Source of the DNA: Clostridiales bacterium
GTDB taxonomy: Bacteria; Bacillota; Clostridia; TANB77; CAG-508
DNA length: 64,000 bases
Direction of reading: 5' to 3'
Assembly (NCBI GenBank): GCA_003525075.1
Contig: DQFO01000009.1
Coordinates: 2,548 to 66,547 of the forward strand
Of this stretch, positions 52,822 through 60,944 are shown in pieces. The notes under the pieces were generated by a model. The model did not search any database. It was given only the letters and a program-made list of their open reading frames with translations, and was not told the origin of the DNA. How positions within the stretch are numbered: position 1 is the stretch's first letter; each line of letters begins with the position of its first letter. Made by a program: the position numbers and the translations under genes.

Positions 52822-53619
52822 ATGGAAATATATCAAGCAATAGTTTTAGGAATAGTTCAAGGATTAACAGAACTATTACCAGTATCAAGTTCGGCACATT
52901 TAAAATTAATACCATGGATGTTTAATTGGAACATTCCAGAAAGTTTTGATGTAGCATTACATTTAGGAACATTATTAGCAATAACATTATTTTTCTTTAA
53001 AGATTGGTTAGGTCTAATAAAAGGTGGATATGATCAAGTTGTAAAAAAGAAAAAGTCAACAGAAGGTAAAATCTTCTGGTACATAGTAGCAGTAACAATT
53101 CCAACAGGAATTTTAAGTTTAGTATTAGACAAATTCTCAGAATATATTTGTGACAAATTCAATATAGAATCAATAATGATAGCAATTGCATTAATAGTAT
53201 TAGGAATTGTACTTTATATTGTTGATAAAAAAGCACCATCAGAAACAAAATATGAAGATATGACATTTAAACAATCATTTTTAATAGGATTATCACAAGC
53301 AATAGCAGCAGCATTTCCGGGAACATCAAGATCTGGTATAACAATGACTGTTGCAAGAGCTTTAAAAGTAGACAGAGAAAGTGCTGCAAAATATTCATTT
53401 TTATTATCAACACCAATAGTATTAGCAGCAGTACTTGTAAGTATAAAAGACTTTGAATTTACACTTGCATTCTTTATGGGAGTATTATTCAGTTTCTTAG
53501 TAGGAATAATTGTAATTAAATTTTTATTAAACTACTTGAAAAAAGGAAGTTTCAAAGGATTTGCTATATATAGAGTAATACTTGGAATAATAGTAATTAC
53601 TATGACAATTATGAGATAG
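52822..53619 (+). CDS. uppP: Undecaprenyl-diphosphatase UppP
   Basis: A 265-residue membrane enzyme recycling undecaprenyl pyrophosphate to the lipid carrier used by MraY; resistance to bacitracin is its classic phenotype. The first catalytic segment is GIVQGLTELLPVSSSAHL and the second PGTSRSGITMT. Seven or eight helices. The N-terminus MEIYQAIVLGIVQGLTE fixes the start firmly, which makes the distant ribosome site notable. Confidence 0.95.
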   Translation: MEIYQAIVLGIVQGLTELLPVSSSAHLKLIPWMFNWNIPESFDVALHLGTLLAITLFFFKDWLGLIKGGYDQVVKKKKSTEGKIFWYIVAVTIPTGILSLVLDKFSEYICDKFNIESIMIAIALIVLGIVLYIVDKKAPSETKYEDMTFKQSFLIGLSQAIAAAFPGTSRSGITMTVARALKVDRESAAKYSFLLSTPIVLAAVLVSIKDFEFTLAFFMGVLFSFLVGIIVIKFLLNYLKKGSFKGFAIYRVILGIIVITMTIMR

Positions 53620-53626
53620 AATTTGT

Positions 53627-53655
53627 AAAAGAGGCACAAAAGTGCTTCTTTTTTC
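53627..53655 (+). terminator. Intrinsic terminator
   Basis: AAGAGGCAC pairs with GTGCTTCTT (one G-U pair), followed by TTTT. Confidence 0.85.
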
Positions 53656-53685
53656 ATATTATAAAACATAGGAGGAGAATCAATT

Positions 53686-54018
53686 ATGTTTTGTAGAAGA
53701 TGTTATAGAAATAGAGGATATTATAGAAATAATCAACAAAATGAAATTAGTTTTAATGAGTTAAAAGACAAGGTATCTAAAGGAGCAATTCTAATAGATG
53801 TAAGAAGCCCACAAGAATATAATGAAGGACATCTACCAGAGGCACTAAATATACCTGAATATGAAATAAGAAAAGTAAAAAATGAAATGCCAAAATTAAA
53901 TCAACAAATTGTTGTATATTGTCAATATGGTGGAAGAAGTAGAGAAGCGTATAATATGTTAAGAAAAATGGGATATACCAATGTATATTCATTAAAAGGT
54001 GGGTTAGAAATGATTTAA
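53686..54018 (+). CDS. Rhodanese-domain sulfurtransferase
   Basis: A 110-residue single rhodanese domain after a short Arg/Tyr/Asn-rich N-terminus with CRRC. LIDVRSPQEYNEGHLPEALNIP is diagnostic and the catalytic Cys79 lies in YCQYGGRS. It carries persulfide sulfur; the acceptor is unknown. AGGAGGAG precedes ATG. Confidence 0.9.
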   Translation: MFCRRCYRNRGYYRNNQQNEISFNELKDKVSKGAILIDVRSPQEYNEGHLPEALNIPEYEIRKVKNEMPKLNQQIVVYCQYGGRSREAYNMLRKMGYTNVYSLKGGLEMI

Positions 54019-54047
54019 AATATATTAGAAAAAATATTAAAAAAAGG

Positions 54048-54076
54048 TTGATATTTTAAAAAAAATAAAGTAAAAT
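54048..54076 (+). promoter_or_regulatory. Promoter of the SecD/SecF-like operon
   Basis: TTGATA, a 17-bp spacer, then TAAAAT. Confidence 0.65.
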
Positions 54077-54134
54077 CTATAAAGAATGTTCATAGCAACA
54101 AATTATTATAAATAAAGTGAAAGGAATGCTAAAA

Positions 54135-55631
54135 ATGAAAAAGGTAAAAATATTAACAATTGTATTAGCAATAATATTAGTAACATTAATTGCGTTTGGA
54201 GGAATATATCTTCCAACACAAAATAGAATGGAAAATAAAGTTAAAGATTATGAGCTAGGAAGAGAGCTAGACAGTCAAAGAGTTATTGAATTAAAAATAA
54301 AAGAAAATTCAACTGATAATTCTGAAGAAAATTCATCTGAAGAAACAACAGACTCTGGAAATACAGAAGAAACAGAAAAGTCTGAAGAAACAACATCAAC
54401 AGAAAATGAATCAACAGAAAATAAATTAACAGAAAAAGATTATGAAAACGCAAAAAAGATAATGGAAAAAAGATTACAAGCATTAGGTGCACAAGATTAT
54501 ACAATATCATTAGATAAAGAAAACGGAACTGTTAGAGTAGAATTAGCAGAAAATGATAATGTTGATATGTATATATATTATTTATATGCAAGTCAAAAAA
54601 TAACAATAAAAGACACAGATTCTAAAGATATACTTTTAAATGATGATATGATAAAAGGAGCAAAATATTCATATTCAAATGATAGTAAAGGAGCATATCA
54701 AGTATATGAAGAAATAGAGCTAACAAAAGATGGACAAGCAAAACTAAATGAATTATTGAATGATTATGCATTATTAGCAACAGATGTGACAGAAATAGAA
54801 AATGCAAAAAAGGCAAGTGAATCTGAAAGTACAAAAACAGAATCAACAAGTGAAGAAAATACAGAATCAACAGAAAACACAGATGAACAAAATACAGAAA
54901 GTACAGAAACACAAAGCACAACAGAAGAAACATCAAGTAATTCAGAAACAACAAAGAAAACAGCAAAATTATATGTAAATGATACAACATATGATATATC
55001 AAAAATAGAAAAAGGAAAAATAACAGTAAAAATAGGAGCATCATCATCAAATACAACATCAGTAAATAATAATATATCAAAAGCTGCAGAGATAGCTATG
55101 CTAGAAAATGCTGGAAAATTACCAGCAGACTATGAAGTTGATACAAATAGATATGAATATTCAAGTATAACACAAAAAGAAATTATTTATTTTGCAATCG
55201 TAATGATAGCAATATTAGTGATAACATTATTAGTATATTGTGTAATATACAAAAAATCAGGAATATTAGCAAGTATATCATTTGTTGGATTTGTAGCATC
55301 ATTCTCATTATTAATAAGATATACAAATGTTGCAATTTCAATAGAAGGAATAAGTGCAATAATAATTGTTATGATAATTAATTTAATAATAAATAGAGAA
55401 ATATTATCAAAAACAAAGAAAATGAATTTAGTAAATGAAGCTGTAAAATCAACATATAAAAACATATATTTAAAATTAATACCAGTTGGAATATTAACAA
55501 TCGTATTCTGTTTATCTAAATGGGAAAGCTTAAGTAGTTTTGGAATGATAATGTTCTGGGGATTAGTTTTAACAGCAATTTATAATGTAATAGTAACAAG
55601 AACATTATTAAATTTAAAAGAGAACAAATAA
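54135..55631 (+). CDS. Divergent SecD-like membrane protein with Ser/Thr/Glu-rich inserts
   Basis: A 498-residue protein: one N-terminal membrane helix, a large external domain and about five C-terminal helices, the SecD layout. KDYELGRELDSQRVIELKI replaces the usual GLDLxGG segment, so the motif is degenerate. The region with YENAKKIMEKRLQALGAQDY and LTKDGQAKLNELL resembles the P1 head. Two low-complexity inserts (about 62-100 and 228-280) consist of Ser, Thr, Glu and Asn, unusual for SecD. SecD uses the proton gradient to aid Sec export. ATG 54135 gives the signal-anchor start nine bases after AAAGGA. Confidence 0.7.
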   Translation: MKKVKILTIVLAIILVTLIAFGGIYLPTQNRMENKVKDYELGRELDSQRVIELKIKENSTDNSEENSSEETTDSGNTEETEKSEETTSTENESTENKLTEKDYENAKKIMEKRLQALGAQDYTISLDKENGTVRVELAENDNVDMYIYYLYASQKITIKDTDSKDILLNDDMIKGAKYSYSNDSKGAYQVYEEIELTKDGQAKLNELLNDYALLATDVTEIENAKKASESESTKTESTSEENTESTENTDEQNTESTETQSTTEETSSNSETTKKTAKLYVNDTTYDISKIEKGKITVKIGASSSNTTSVNNNISKAAEIAMLENAGKLPADYEVDTNRYEYSSITQKEIIYFAIVMIAILVITLLVYCVIYKKSGILASISFVGFVASFSLLIRYTNVAISIEGISAIIIVMIINLIINREILSKTKKMNLVNEAVKSTYKNIYLKLIPVGILTIVFCLSKWESLSSFGMIMFWGLVLTAIYNVIVTRTLLNLKENK

Positions 55632-55647
55632 TATAAGATAATATAAG

Positions 55648-55694
55648 AAAGGAGAAAGTACTAACTTGAATAAAGTTAGTACTTGCTAGAAAAA
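55648..55694 (+). promoter_or_regulatory. Shine-Dalgarno separated from the start by a 12-bp perfect hairpin
   Basis: AAAGGAG ends at 55654. AAGTACTAACTT, loop GAATA, AAGTTAGTACTT (55656-55684) follows after one base, then ten bases and ATG 55695. Linear distance is 40 bases; folded out it is about 11. The upstream TTG at 55683 lies inside the stem. Confidence 0.7.
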
Positions 55695-56324
55695 ATGAAA
55701 AAGAAAAATGTAATTATATTAGCAATAGCAATGATAATAGTAATTGCTGGGGTTATAGTAGCATCTACAATTGGTTTTAATAAGCAATTAAGATATCAAG
55801 ATAGCCAAAAAATAGATATATATGTAGCAAGTGAAGTAGATGTTGATAAAATTAAAAGTATAGCCAATGAAGTACTTGGAAAACAAAATATGGTTCAAAC
55901 AATAGAAATATATCAAGATATGGTAACAATAAGAGCAAAATCTATATCAGATGAACAAAAAGATTCAATAGTAAATAAAATTAAAGAAAACTATGAATTT
56001 GAACAAACTGCAGAAAAAACAGAAATAAAAGATATTCCAGCTACAAGAATAAGAGACATGTTTAAAAAATATGTTTTGCCATTTGTATTATCATTTATAA
56101 TAATATTAGTATATATGGTTGTAAGATATCGTCAAAAAGGTATTTTAAATGTTTTTGTTCAAACAATGGCAATTCCAGTACTTTGCGAGATACTATTAAT
56201 TAGTTTAATAGCAATTACAAGAATACCAGTAGGAGTATATACACCAACATTAGTATTGGTAGTATATTTAGCATCTATAACATATACAGTTATAAAAGTA
56301 GAAAAACAAGCAGACAAAAACTAA
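55695..56324 (+). CDS. Divergent SecF-like membrane protein
   Basis: A 209-residue protein: an N-terminal helix, a small external domain (about 30-115: QKIDIYVASEVDVDKIKSIA, VTIRAKSIS), then about four helices. Order after the SecD-like gene and topology suggest a SecF counterpart, but it is shorter than SecF (about 300 residues) and I see no clear SecF signature. Its stop overlaps the convergent gene on the other strand. Translation start is set by the hairpin-bridged ribosome site. Confidence 0.6.
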   Translation: MKKKNVIILAIAMIIVIAGVIVASTIGFNKQLRYQDSQKIDIYVASEVDVDKIKSIANEVLGKQNMVQTIEIYQDMVTIRAKSISDEQKDSIVNKIKENYEFEQTAEKTEIKDIPATRIRDMFKKYVLPFVLSFIIILVYMVVRYRQKGILNVFVQTMAIPVLCEILLISLIAITRIPVGVYTPTLVLVVYLASITYTVIKVEKQADKN

Positions 56325-56602
56325 TAAGGATATCTTTCAAATAAATATTTTATGATATCATTTGAATTTGCTGGTGAAACTTTGATAAAAATATTCTTAT
56401 CAAGGGTAATCCACATAATTAAATTAAAAGAATGAATATTGTCGATAAATGCGGCAACAATTTCAGAAATTTCAATAGGATTAGAAAAATCTTTTTGCCA
56501 AATATTAGATTTTTCTAATTCTATTTTTTTATTTAGAAATTTATTCAAAAATTTTTCTATATCACCATCTTTTTTTGATAATAACATAACTTTTGCATTC
56601 AT
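56321..56602 (-). CDS. Small hypothetical protein
   Basis: A 93-residue protein on the minus strand, convergent with and overlapping the SecF-like gene by three bases. On its strand GAAAGGA lies eight bases before ATG, which supports it as a real gene. It has a mixed alpha/beta look (KVMLLSKKDGDIEKFLNKFL, NLIMWITLDKNIFIKVSP, NDIIKYLFERYPY). No signal or membrane helix. Family not recognised. Confidence 0.75.
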   Translation of the reverse strand: MNAKVMLLSKKDGDIEKFLNKFLNKKIELEKSNIWQKDFSNPIEISEIVAAFIDNIHSFNLIMWITLDKNIFIKVSPANSNDIIKYLFERYPY

Positions 56603-56818
56603 ATTATAATCCTTTCAATAAATATTATTTGATAAAAAAATAAAAATATTCAATAGAATAAAATTATAATAAAAGAGCATAATAAAAATGTTCTAATTTT
56701 TATTTAGTATGAAAAAATTGTAGAGTATATGATTTTTCAGTACAGATTTATTTAGAATGATAGTTTGGAAGAATGTGTTATGAGTTTTTAATAATATAAG
56801 AAAGGAATAGAAATTATC

Positions 56819-56989
56819 ATGGAAAAAAATCAAAGAATAAATTGCACAGTTCAAAGTTGTGCATATCAAGACAAAAATTCAAAATGTTGTACACTACATG
56901 CAATTAATGTAGTTCCTACACCAAATAACAATTCAATGCAATCAGATGAATCAAAATGTGGAAGTTATGAATATAACAATAATTACTAA
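56819..56989 (+). CDS. DUF1540-type small Cys-rich protein
   Basis: A 56-residue protein: NCTVQSCAYQDKNSKCCTLHAINV followed by a polar linker and KCGSYEYN (motif given in parts: CTVQSCAY, CCTLHAINV). The Cys spacing and C...L.AI.V pattern match DUF1540, small metal-binding-type proteins common in Clostridia, function unknown. AAAGGA precedes ATG. The 216-base stretch before it (56603-56818) is AT-rich and I see nothing else in it beyond leader sequence. Confidence 0.85.
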   Translation: MEKNQRINCTVQSCAYQDKNSKCCTLHAINVVPTPNNNSMQSDESKCGSYEYNNNY

Positions 56990-57005
56990 AAAATAATATA
57001 CAATC

Positions 57006-57034
57006 TTGACAAAGTTTTGAAATAGAAATAAAAT
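57006..57034 (+). promoter_or_regulatory. Promoter of fba
   Basis: TTGACA, a 17-bp spacer, then TAAAAT. Confidence 0.85.
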
Positions 57035-57069
57035 ACTCATGTAATAATACAAAAAGAGGAGTGATTAAT

Positions 57070-58002
57070 ATGCCATTAGTAACAACTAAGGAAATGTTTG
57101 AAAAATCAATGAAAGAAGGTTTTGCAATTGGTGCATTTAATGTAAATAATATGGAATTAATACAAGGAATTGTTGATGCAGCTGCTGAAAACAATTCACC
57201 AGTTATATTACAAGCATCATCAAGTGCAATAAAATATGCTAGAATTAATTATTTAATGAAAATGGTTGAGGCTGCTGTAGAGGAACATCCAAATATTCCG
57301 ATAGCAATACACTTAGACCATGGTCCTGATTTTGAAACATGTAAAATGTGTGTAGACAATGGATTCACATCTGTAATGTTTGATGGTTCAAAATATGATT
57401 TTGAAGAAAATATCAGACTAACAAAAGAAGTTGTTGATTATGCACATGCACATGGAGTTGTTGTAGAAGCAGAATTAGGAAAATTAGCAGGAATTGAAGA
57501 TGATGTAAATGTATCTGCATCTGATGCAATGTATACAGATCCAGCACAAGCTGAAGAATTTGTAAGAAGAACAGGAGTTGATTCATTAGCAATAGCAATT
57601 GGAACAAGTCATGGAGCTTATAAGTTCAAAGGTGAAGCAAAACTTAGATTTGATATTTTAAAACAAATTAAAGAAAGAATTCCAAATACACCAATAGTAT
57701 TACATGGAGCTTCAACAGTAATTCCGGAATTAGTAAATATGTGTAATGAATATGGAGGAAATATTCCAGGAGCTAAAGGTGTACCTGATGAAATATTACA
57801 TGAGGCAAGTATTTCAGGAGTTTCAAAAATAAATGTAGATACAGATTTAAGACTTGCAATGACAGCAGGAATTAGAAAAGTATTTGTAGAAGATCCAAGT
57901 GCATTTGACCCAAGAAAATATTTAATTCCAGCAAGAGAATTAGTAAAAGAAACAGTTTCACACAAAATGAAAGATGTATTTGGTTCAGCTAATAAAGCAT
58001 AG
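57070..58002 (+). CDS. fba: Class II fructose-bisphosphate aldolase
   Basis: A 310-residue zinc enzyme of glycolysis and gluconeogenesis. Zinc ligands include the His pair in HLDHG (His81, His84); GVVVEAELGKLAGIEDD, IGTSHGAYKF, LHGAST and KINVDTDLRLA complete the family set. The start is ATG 57070 after AGAGGAG; GTG at 57061 overlaps the ribosome site. Monocistronic. Confidence 0.96.
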   Translation: MPLVTTKEMFEKSMKEGFAIGAFNVNNMELIQGIVDAAAENNSPVILQASSSAIKYARINYLMKMVEAAVEEHPNIPIAIHLDHGPDFETCKMCVDNGFTSVMFDGSKYDFEENIRLTKEVVDYAHAHGVVVEAELGKLAGIEDDVNVSASDAMYTDPAQAEEFVRRTGVDSLAIAIGTSHGAYKFKGEAKLRFDILKQIKERIPNTPIVLHGASTVIPELVNMCNEYGGNIPGAKGVPDEILHEASISGVSKINVDTDLRLAMTAGIRKVFVEDPSAFDPRKYLIPARELVKETVSHKMKDVFGSANKA

Positions 58003-58007
58003 AAAGA

Positions 58008-58051
58008 AAATAGAGACATTACTTAAATAATAAGTAAGTCTCTATTTTTTA
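58008..58051 (+). terminator. Terminator of fba
   Basis: AATAGAGAC...GTCTCTATT with an inner ACTTA/TAAGT stem, then TTTTTT. Confidence 0.9.
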
Positions 58052-58154
58052 TATAGTAGGAAAGTAATACTTTCCTATTATATAAAAAGCTACAATCGCT
58101 AGCCCTTTGAGATTTTCTCCTTTTAGTCGAAAACTCAAATCGGGCGAGAACAAA
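58051..58154 (+). repeat. Dispersed hairpin element, copy 3
   Basis: A 15-bp hairpin (58051-58065 with 58069-58083, one G-U pair) is followed by the conserved core, ending soon after CGGGCGAGAACAAA. Located just after the fba terminator T-run. It matches copy 2 through the core and then diverges. Confidence 0.75.
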
Positions 58155-58188
58155 TCAAAGAAAAATTTTCAATTTTTCTTATTTATTC

Positions 58189-58653
58189 TTAACTATTATC
58201 TCTTATTTTTTGTCTCATAGCTTTTTGCATTCTTCTTTCAGCATCTTTTTTGGCAATATCTTGACGTTTATCATAAAGTTTTTTTCCTTTTCCTACTCCT
58301 AATTCAAGTTTGACTAAACTTCCTTTGAAATATAAAGAAATAGGAACTAAAGAATAACCATCAATTTTTACTTTTGAATATAATTTTAATAATTCTCTTT
58401 TGTTTAATAATAATTTTCTATCTCGTAAAGGATCTTTGTTATAAATGTTTCCATGTTCATAAGGACTTATGTGCATAGAATATATATAACATTCTCCATC
58501 TTTAAAACCAGCATAACTATCTTTTAAATTTACTTTTCCAGCTCTTATAGATTTTATTTCTGTTCCAGATAAAACAATTCCAGCTTCATATTTGTTTTCT
58601 ATGTTGAAATTGTGGTATGCAACTGGATTTTTTGCTATTAATTTTGTATCCAT
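58189..58653 (-). CDS. smpB: SsrA-binding protein SmpB
   Basis: A 154-residue tmRNA partner for trans-translation rescue of stalled ribosomes. KLIAKNPVAYHNFNIENKYEAG (seen as AYHNFNI and YEAGIVLSGTEIKSIR), DSYAGFKDGE, PYEHGN, RDRKLLLNKRE and the Lys/Arg tail are family features. On its strand GAAAGGA precedes ATG. tmRNA (ssrA) is not in the window. A weak hairpin at 58159-58179 may end the transcript. Confidence 0.96.
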   Translation of the reverse strand: MDTKLIAKNPVAYHNFNIENKYEAGIVLSGTEIKSIRAGKVNLKDSYAGFKDGECYIYSMHISPYEHGNIYNKDPLRDRKLLLNKRELLKLYSKVKIDGYSLVPISLYFKGSLVKLELGVGKGKKLYDKRQDIAKKDAERRMQKAMRQKIRDNS

Positions 58654-58743
58654 AGTTTTTATTCCTTTCGAAGATATTGTACTCTAAAAAGTGGAAAAAA
58701 TCAATATTAAGAATAAAAGTCTTGAATAATAAAAATCGTTAAA

Positions 58744-58904
58744 TACATTACTTAATGATTTAATTATAATTAAATTTTATCAATAAAATATAGTAAAGTC
58801 AATAAAAAATATATAATTCTAGATTGGAAAATAATAACGTTTATTGGGTTATTTTACTTATTTTTAACTCTTATACAGTCTCATTTTTATCATTAAGTAA
58901 TGTA
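58744..58904. repeat. Exact 16-bp inverted repeat bracketing a 161-bp noncoding segment
   Basis: TACATTACTTAATGAT (58744-58759) and its exact reverse complement (58889-58904) frame an AT-rich stretch between the divergent smpB and LRR genes. It may be a miniature mobile element or a regulatory loop. Apart from this, 58654-58929 holds only leader sequence. Confidence 0.55.
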
Positions 58905-58929
58905 CTTAATATTTAGAAAGGGAAAAGAA

Positions 58930-60855
58930 ATGAGAACAAAAGAAAATAAAGGTGTAACATTAATAGCATTAGCAGTGACAATAATAGTAATGTTAATATT
59001 AGCAGGAGGAATAGTATCAACATTGACAGGAAATAGTGGAATAACAAGTAATGCAAGACTGTCAAAAATAATGAATGAGTTATCAAAATATAAAGAAGAA
59101 GTAGAATTATATAAAGCAAATAAAATTGTTGAAAATGAAGGCTTTTTAGGTGAAAGTCTTTTTGCGGGTAAAGATTCAATTAATTATAATATAAAATCAG
59201 ATGAGGAAATTGGAAATATAAAAAGTATAATACCCAATATAACTGATGAATATATAAATATATTACAGATAATAAAAGGAGAACTATTAATAAAGTCTAA
59301 AGATAAAAAACAAATAAAAGCAGCACAATTAGTTGGGATTCAAGTTAATCCATATGATATAACAGATGATGGAGAATTATTATCGTCAAATGGAAATTTG
59401 TTATTAATGGATGAAACGGGAACATTAACATTGCCAGATACAATTAAAAAAATAGGATATGGCGCATTTTCTGGAGTAGAAGGTTTAAAAACAATAATAA
59501 TTCCAGGAAGTGTAAAAGAAATTGCTGAAAATGCATTTAGCAATAACAAAACATTAGAAACGGTAATCTTAAATGAAGGAATTGAAATTATTGGAGGAAG
59601 TGCATTTAGTCAATGTGATAATTTAGTTAATGTACAGTTGCCGTCAACAATAAAAAAAATAAAAAATAATGCATTTTATTATTGTATTAATTTAAAAAAT
59701 ATTAATATTCCTTTAGGAGTAGAGGAAATATCAGCATATACATTTTGTGGATGTAGAAAATTAGAGAAAATTATAATTCCAGAAGGGGTTGAATGTTTAA
59801 ATTATGCAAGTTTTACAGATTGTCCTAATTTATCAAATATAAAATTACCTTCTACTTTATTAAAGATAGATACTCTTGCTTTTTCAAATTGTATAAGTTT
59901 AAATAATATTGAATTAACGAATAACGAAACATTTAAAATTGAAAATGGAATATTACTTTCAAAGAATACGTCAGATATAATATTTATATTTCCTAATTAT
60001 ATAAAACAAAAAGATAATTTTGAAATTCCAGAAGGAACGAAATATTTTAATATATCACTTGCAAAATATATTAATTTAAAGAAAATAAAGATTCCAAGTA
60101 CATTAAAAGATCTTAATGCAAGTTTATTGCCATCAAGTATAGAAGAGGTTGAGTTAAACTTAAATAATGATGTGTTAGAAAATGATAAGGAAAATAAGAT
60201 TGTATATATGAAAAAAACTAATGAATTATGTATGTGTTATTCTAAAGAAAAAACAATAAATATAAAAGAGGGGATAGTTGCATTAAATGCATATTCTTTT
60301 AATCAAGCAACATCAGCTGAATATATTATACTACCAGATTCAATAAATTATATAAAAAATCAAGCATTTACAAATGTAAATACAGTTAAGGAAATAAAAA
60401 TAGGAAAAAATGTTTCAAAAATAGAACCATGTTTTAAATATTGGAATTATAATGGAATAGTAACAATTGATTCAGAAAACAAAAATTACATGATAGAAGA
60501 TAATACTTTATATACTAAAGATAAAAAAACATTAGTGAGAGTTTTGAAAAATATTTATGAAACATATTCAGTAAAAAAAGGTGTTGAAGTAATTGGAGAG
60601 TCTGCGTTTATGGTGCAATCAAATATTAATAGAATAGTGATACCAGATACAGTAAAAGAAATAAAGAATAATGCTTTTTCTTATTGTGTTAATATTGATG
60701 AAATAGAAATACCAAATTCTGTGAATAGTTTGGGAAGGAGTTTATTTGTTGATTGCAGAAAATTAAATAAAGTGACATTAAAGAAAAAAGAACAATTTAT
60801 TCAAAATGCTCCATGGGGTGCTCCAAAAGGAATGAAAATTGTAAATTGGATTTAA
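58930..60855 (+). CDS. Surface protein: prepilin-type N-terminus plus BspA-type leucine-rich repeats
   Basis: A 641-residue protein. MRTKENKGVTLIALAVTI has a short basic leader, Gly, then a hydrophobic segment, as in type IV prepilins cut by a PilD-type peptidase (KG followed by VTLIAL). A helical spacer to about 130 precedes some 15 LRR_5 (BspA-like) repeats with the pattern IGYGAFSGVEGLKTIIIPGSV, repeated as NAF..N..LE.V.L..GI. Such repeats serve in binding. ATG 58930 follows AAAGGG; a longer start at 58900 lacks the proper leader. No pilin genes adjoin. Confidence 0.85.
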   Translation: MRTKENKGVTLIALAVTIIVMLILAGGIVSTLTGNSGITSNARLSKIMNELSKYKEEVELYKANKIVENEGFLGESLFAGKDSINYNIKSDEEIGNIKSIIPNITDEYINILQIIKGELLIKSKDKKQIKAAQLVGIQVNPYDITDDGELLSSNGNLLLMDETGTLTLPDTIKKIGYGAFSGVEGLKTIIIPGSVKEIAENAFSNNKTLETVILNEGIEIIGGSAFSQCDNLVNVQLPSTIKKIKNNAFYYCINLKNINIPLGVEEISAYTFCGCRKLEKIIIPEGVECLNYASFTDCPNLSNIKLPSTLLKIDTLAFSNCISLNNIELTNNETFKIENGILLSKNTSDIIFIFPNYIKQKDNFEIPEGTKYFNISLAKYINLKKIKIPSTLKDLNASLLPSSIEEVELNLNNDVLENDKENKIVYMKKTNELCMCYSKEKTINIKEGIVALNAYSFNQATSAEYIILPDSINYIKNQAFTNVNTVKEIKIGKNVSKIEPCFKYWNYNGIVTIDSENKNYMIEDNTLYTKDKKTLVRVLKNIYETYSVKKGVEVIGESAFMVQSNINRIVIPDTVKEIKNNAFSYCVNIDEIEIPNSVNSLGRSLFVDCRKLNKVTLKKKEQFIQNAPWGAPKGMKIVNWI

Positions 60856-60856
60856 A

Positions 60857-60895
60857 ATAAAGAACCTAAAATGATTGATATTTTAGGTTCTTTAT
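60857..60895. terminator. Perfect 16-bp hairpin after the LRR gene
   Basis: ATAAAGAACCTAAAAT, loop GATTGAT, then ATTTTAGGTTCTTTAT. T-residues lie within the 3' arm and no further T-run follows, so termination is likely but atypical. Confidence 0.75.
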
Positions 60896-60944
60896 GATAA
60901 GATAAAAACATCAAAACAGTTACAAAAAGAAAGGTAACAAACAA

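Noticed and set aside
867..58154. Dispersed hairpin copies considered as a CRISPR array or attachment sites
   Set aside because: Only three copies, tens of kilobases apart, with no spacers or cas genes; the lone integrase does not sit next to any of them.
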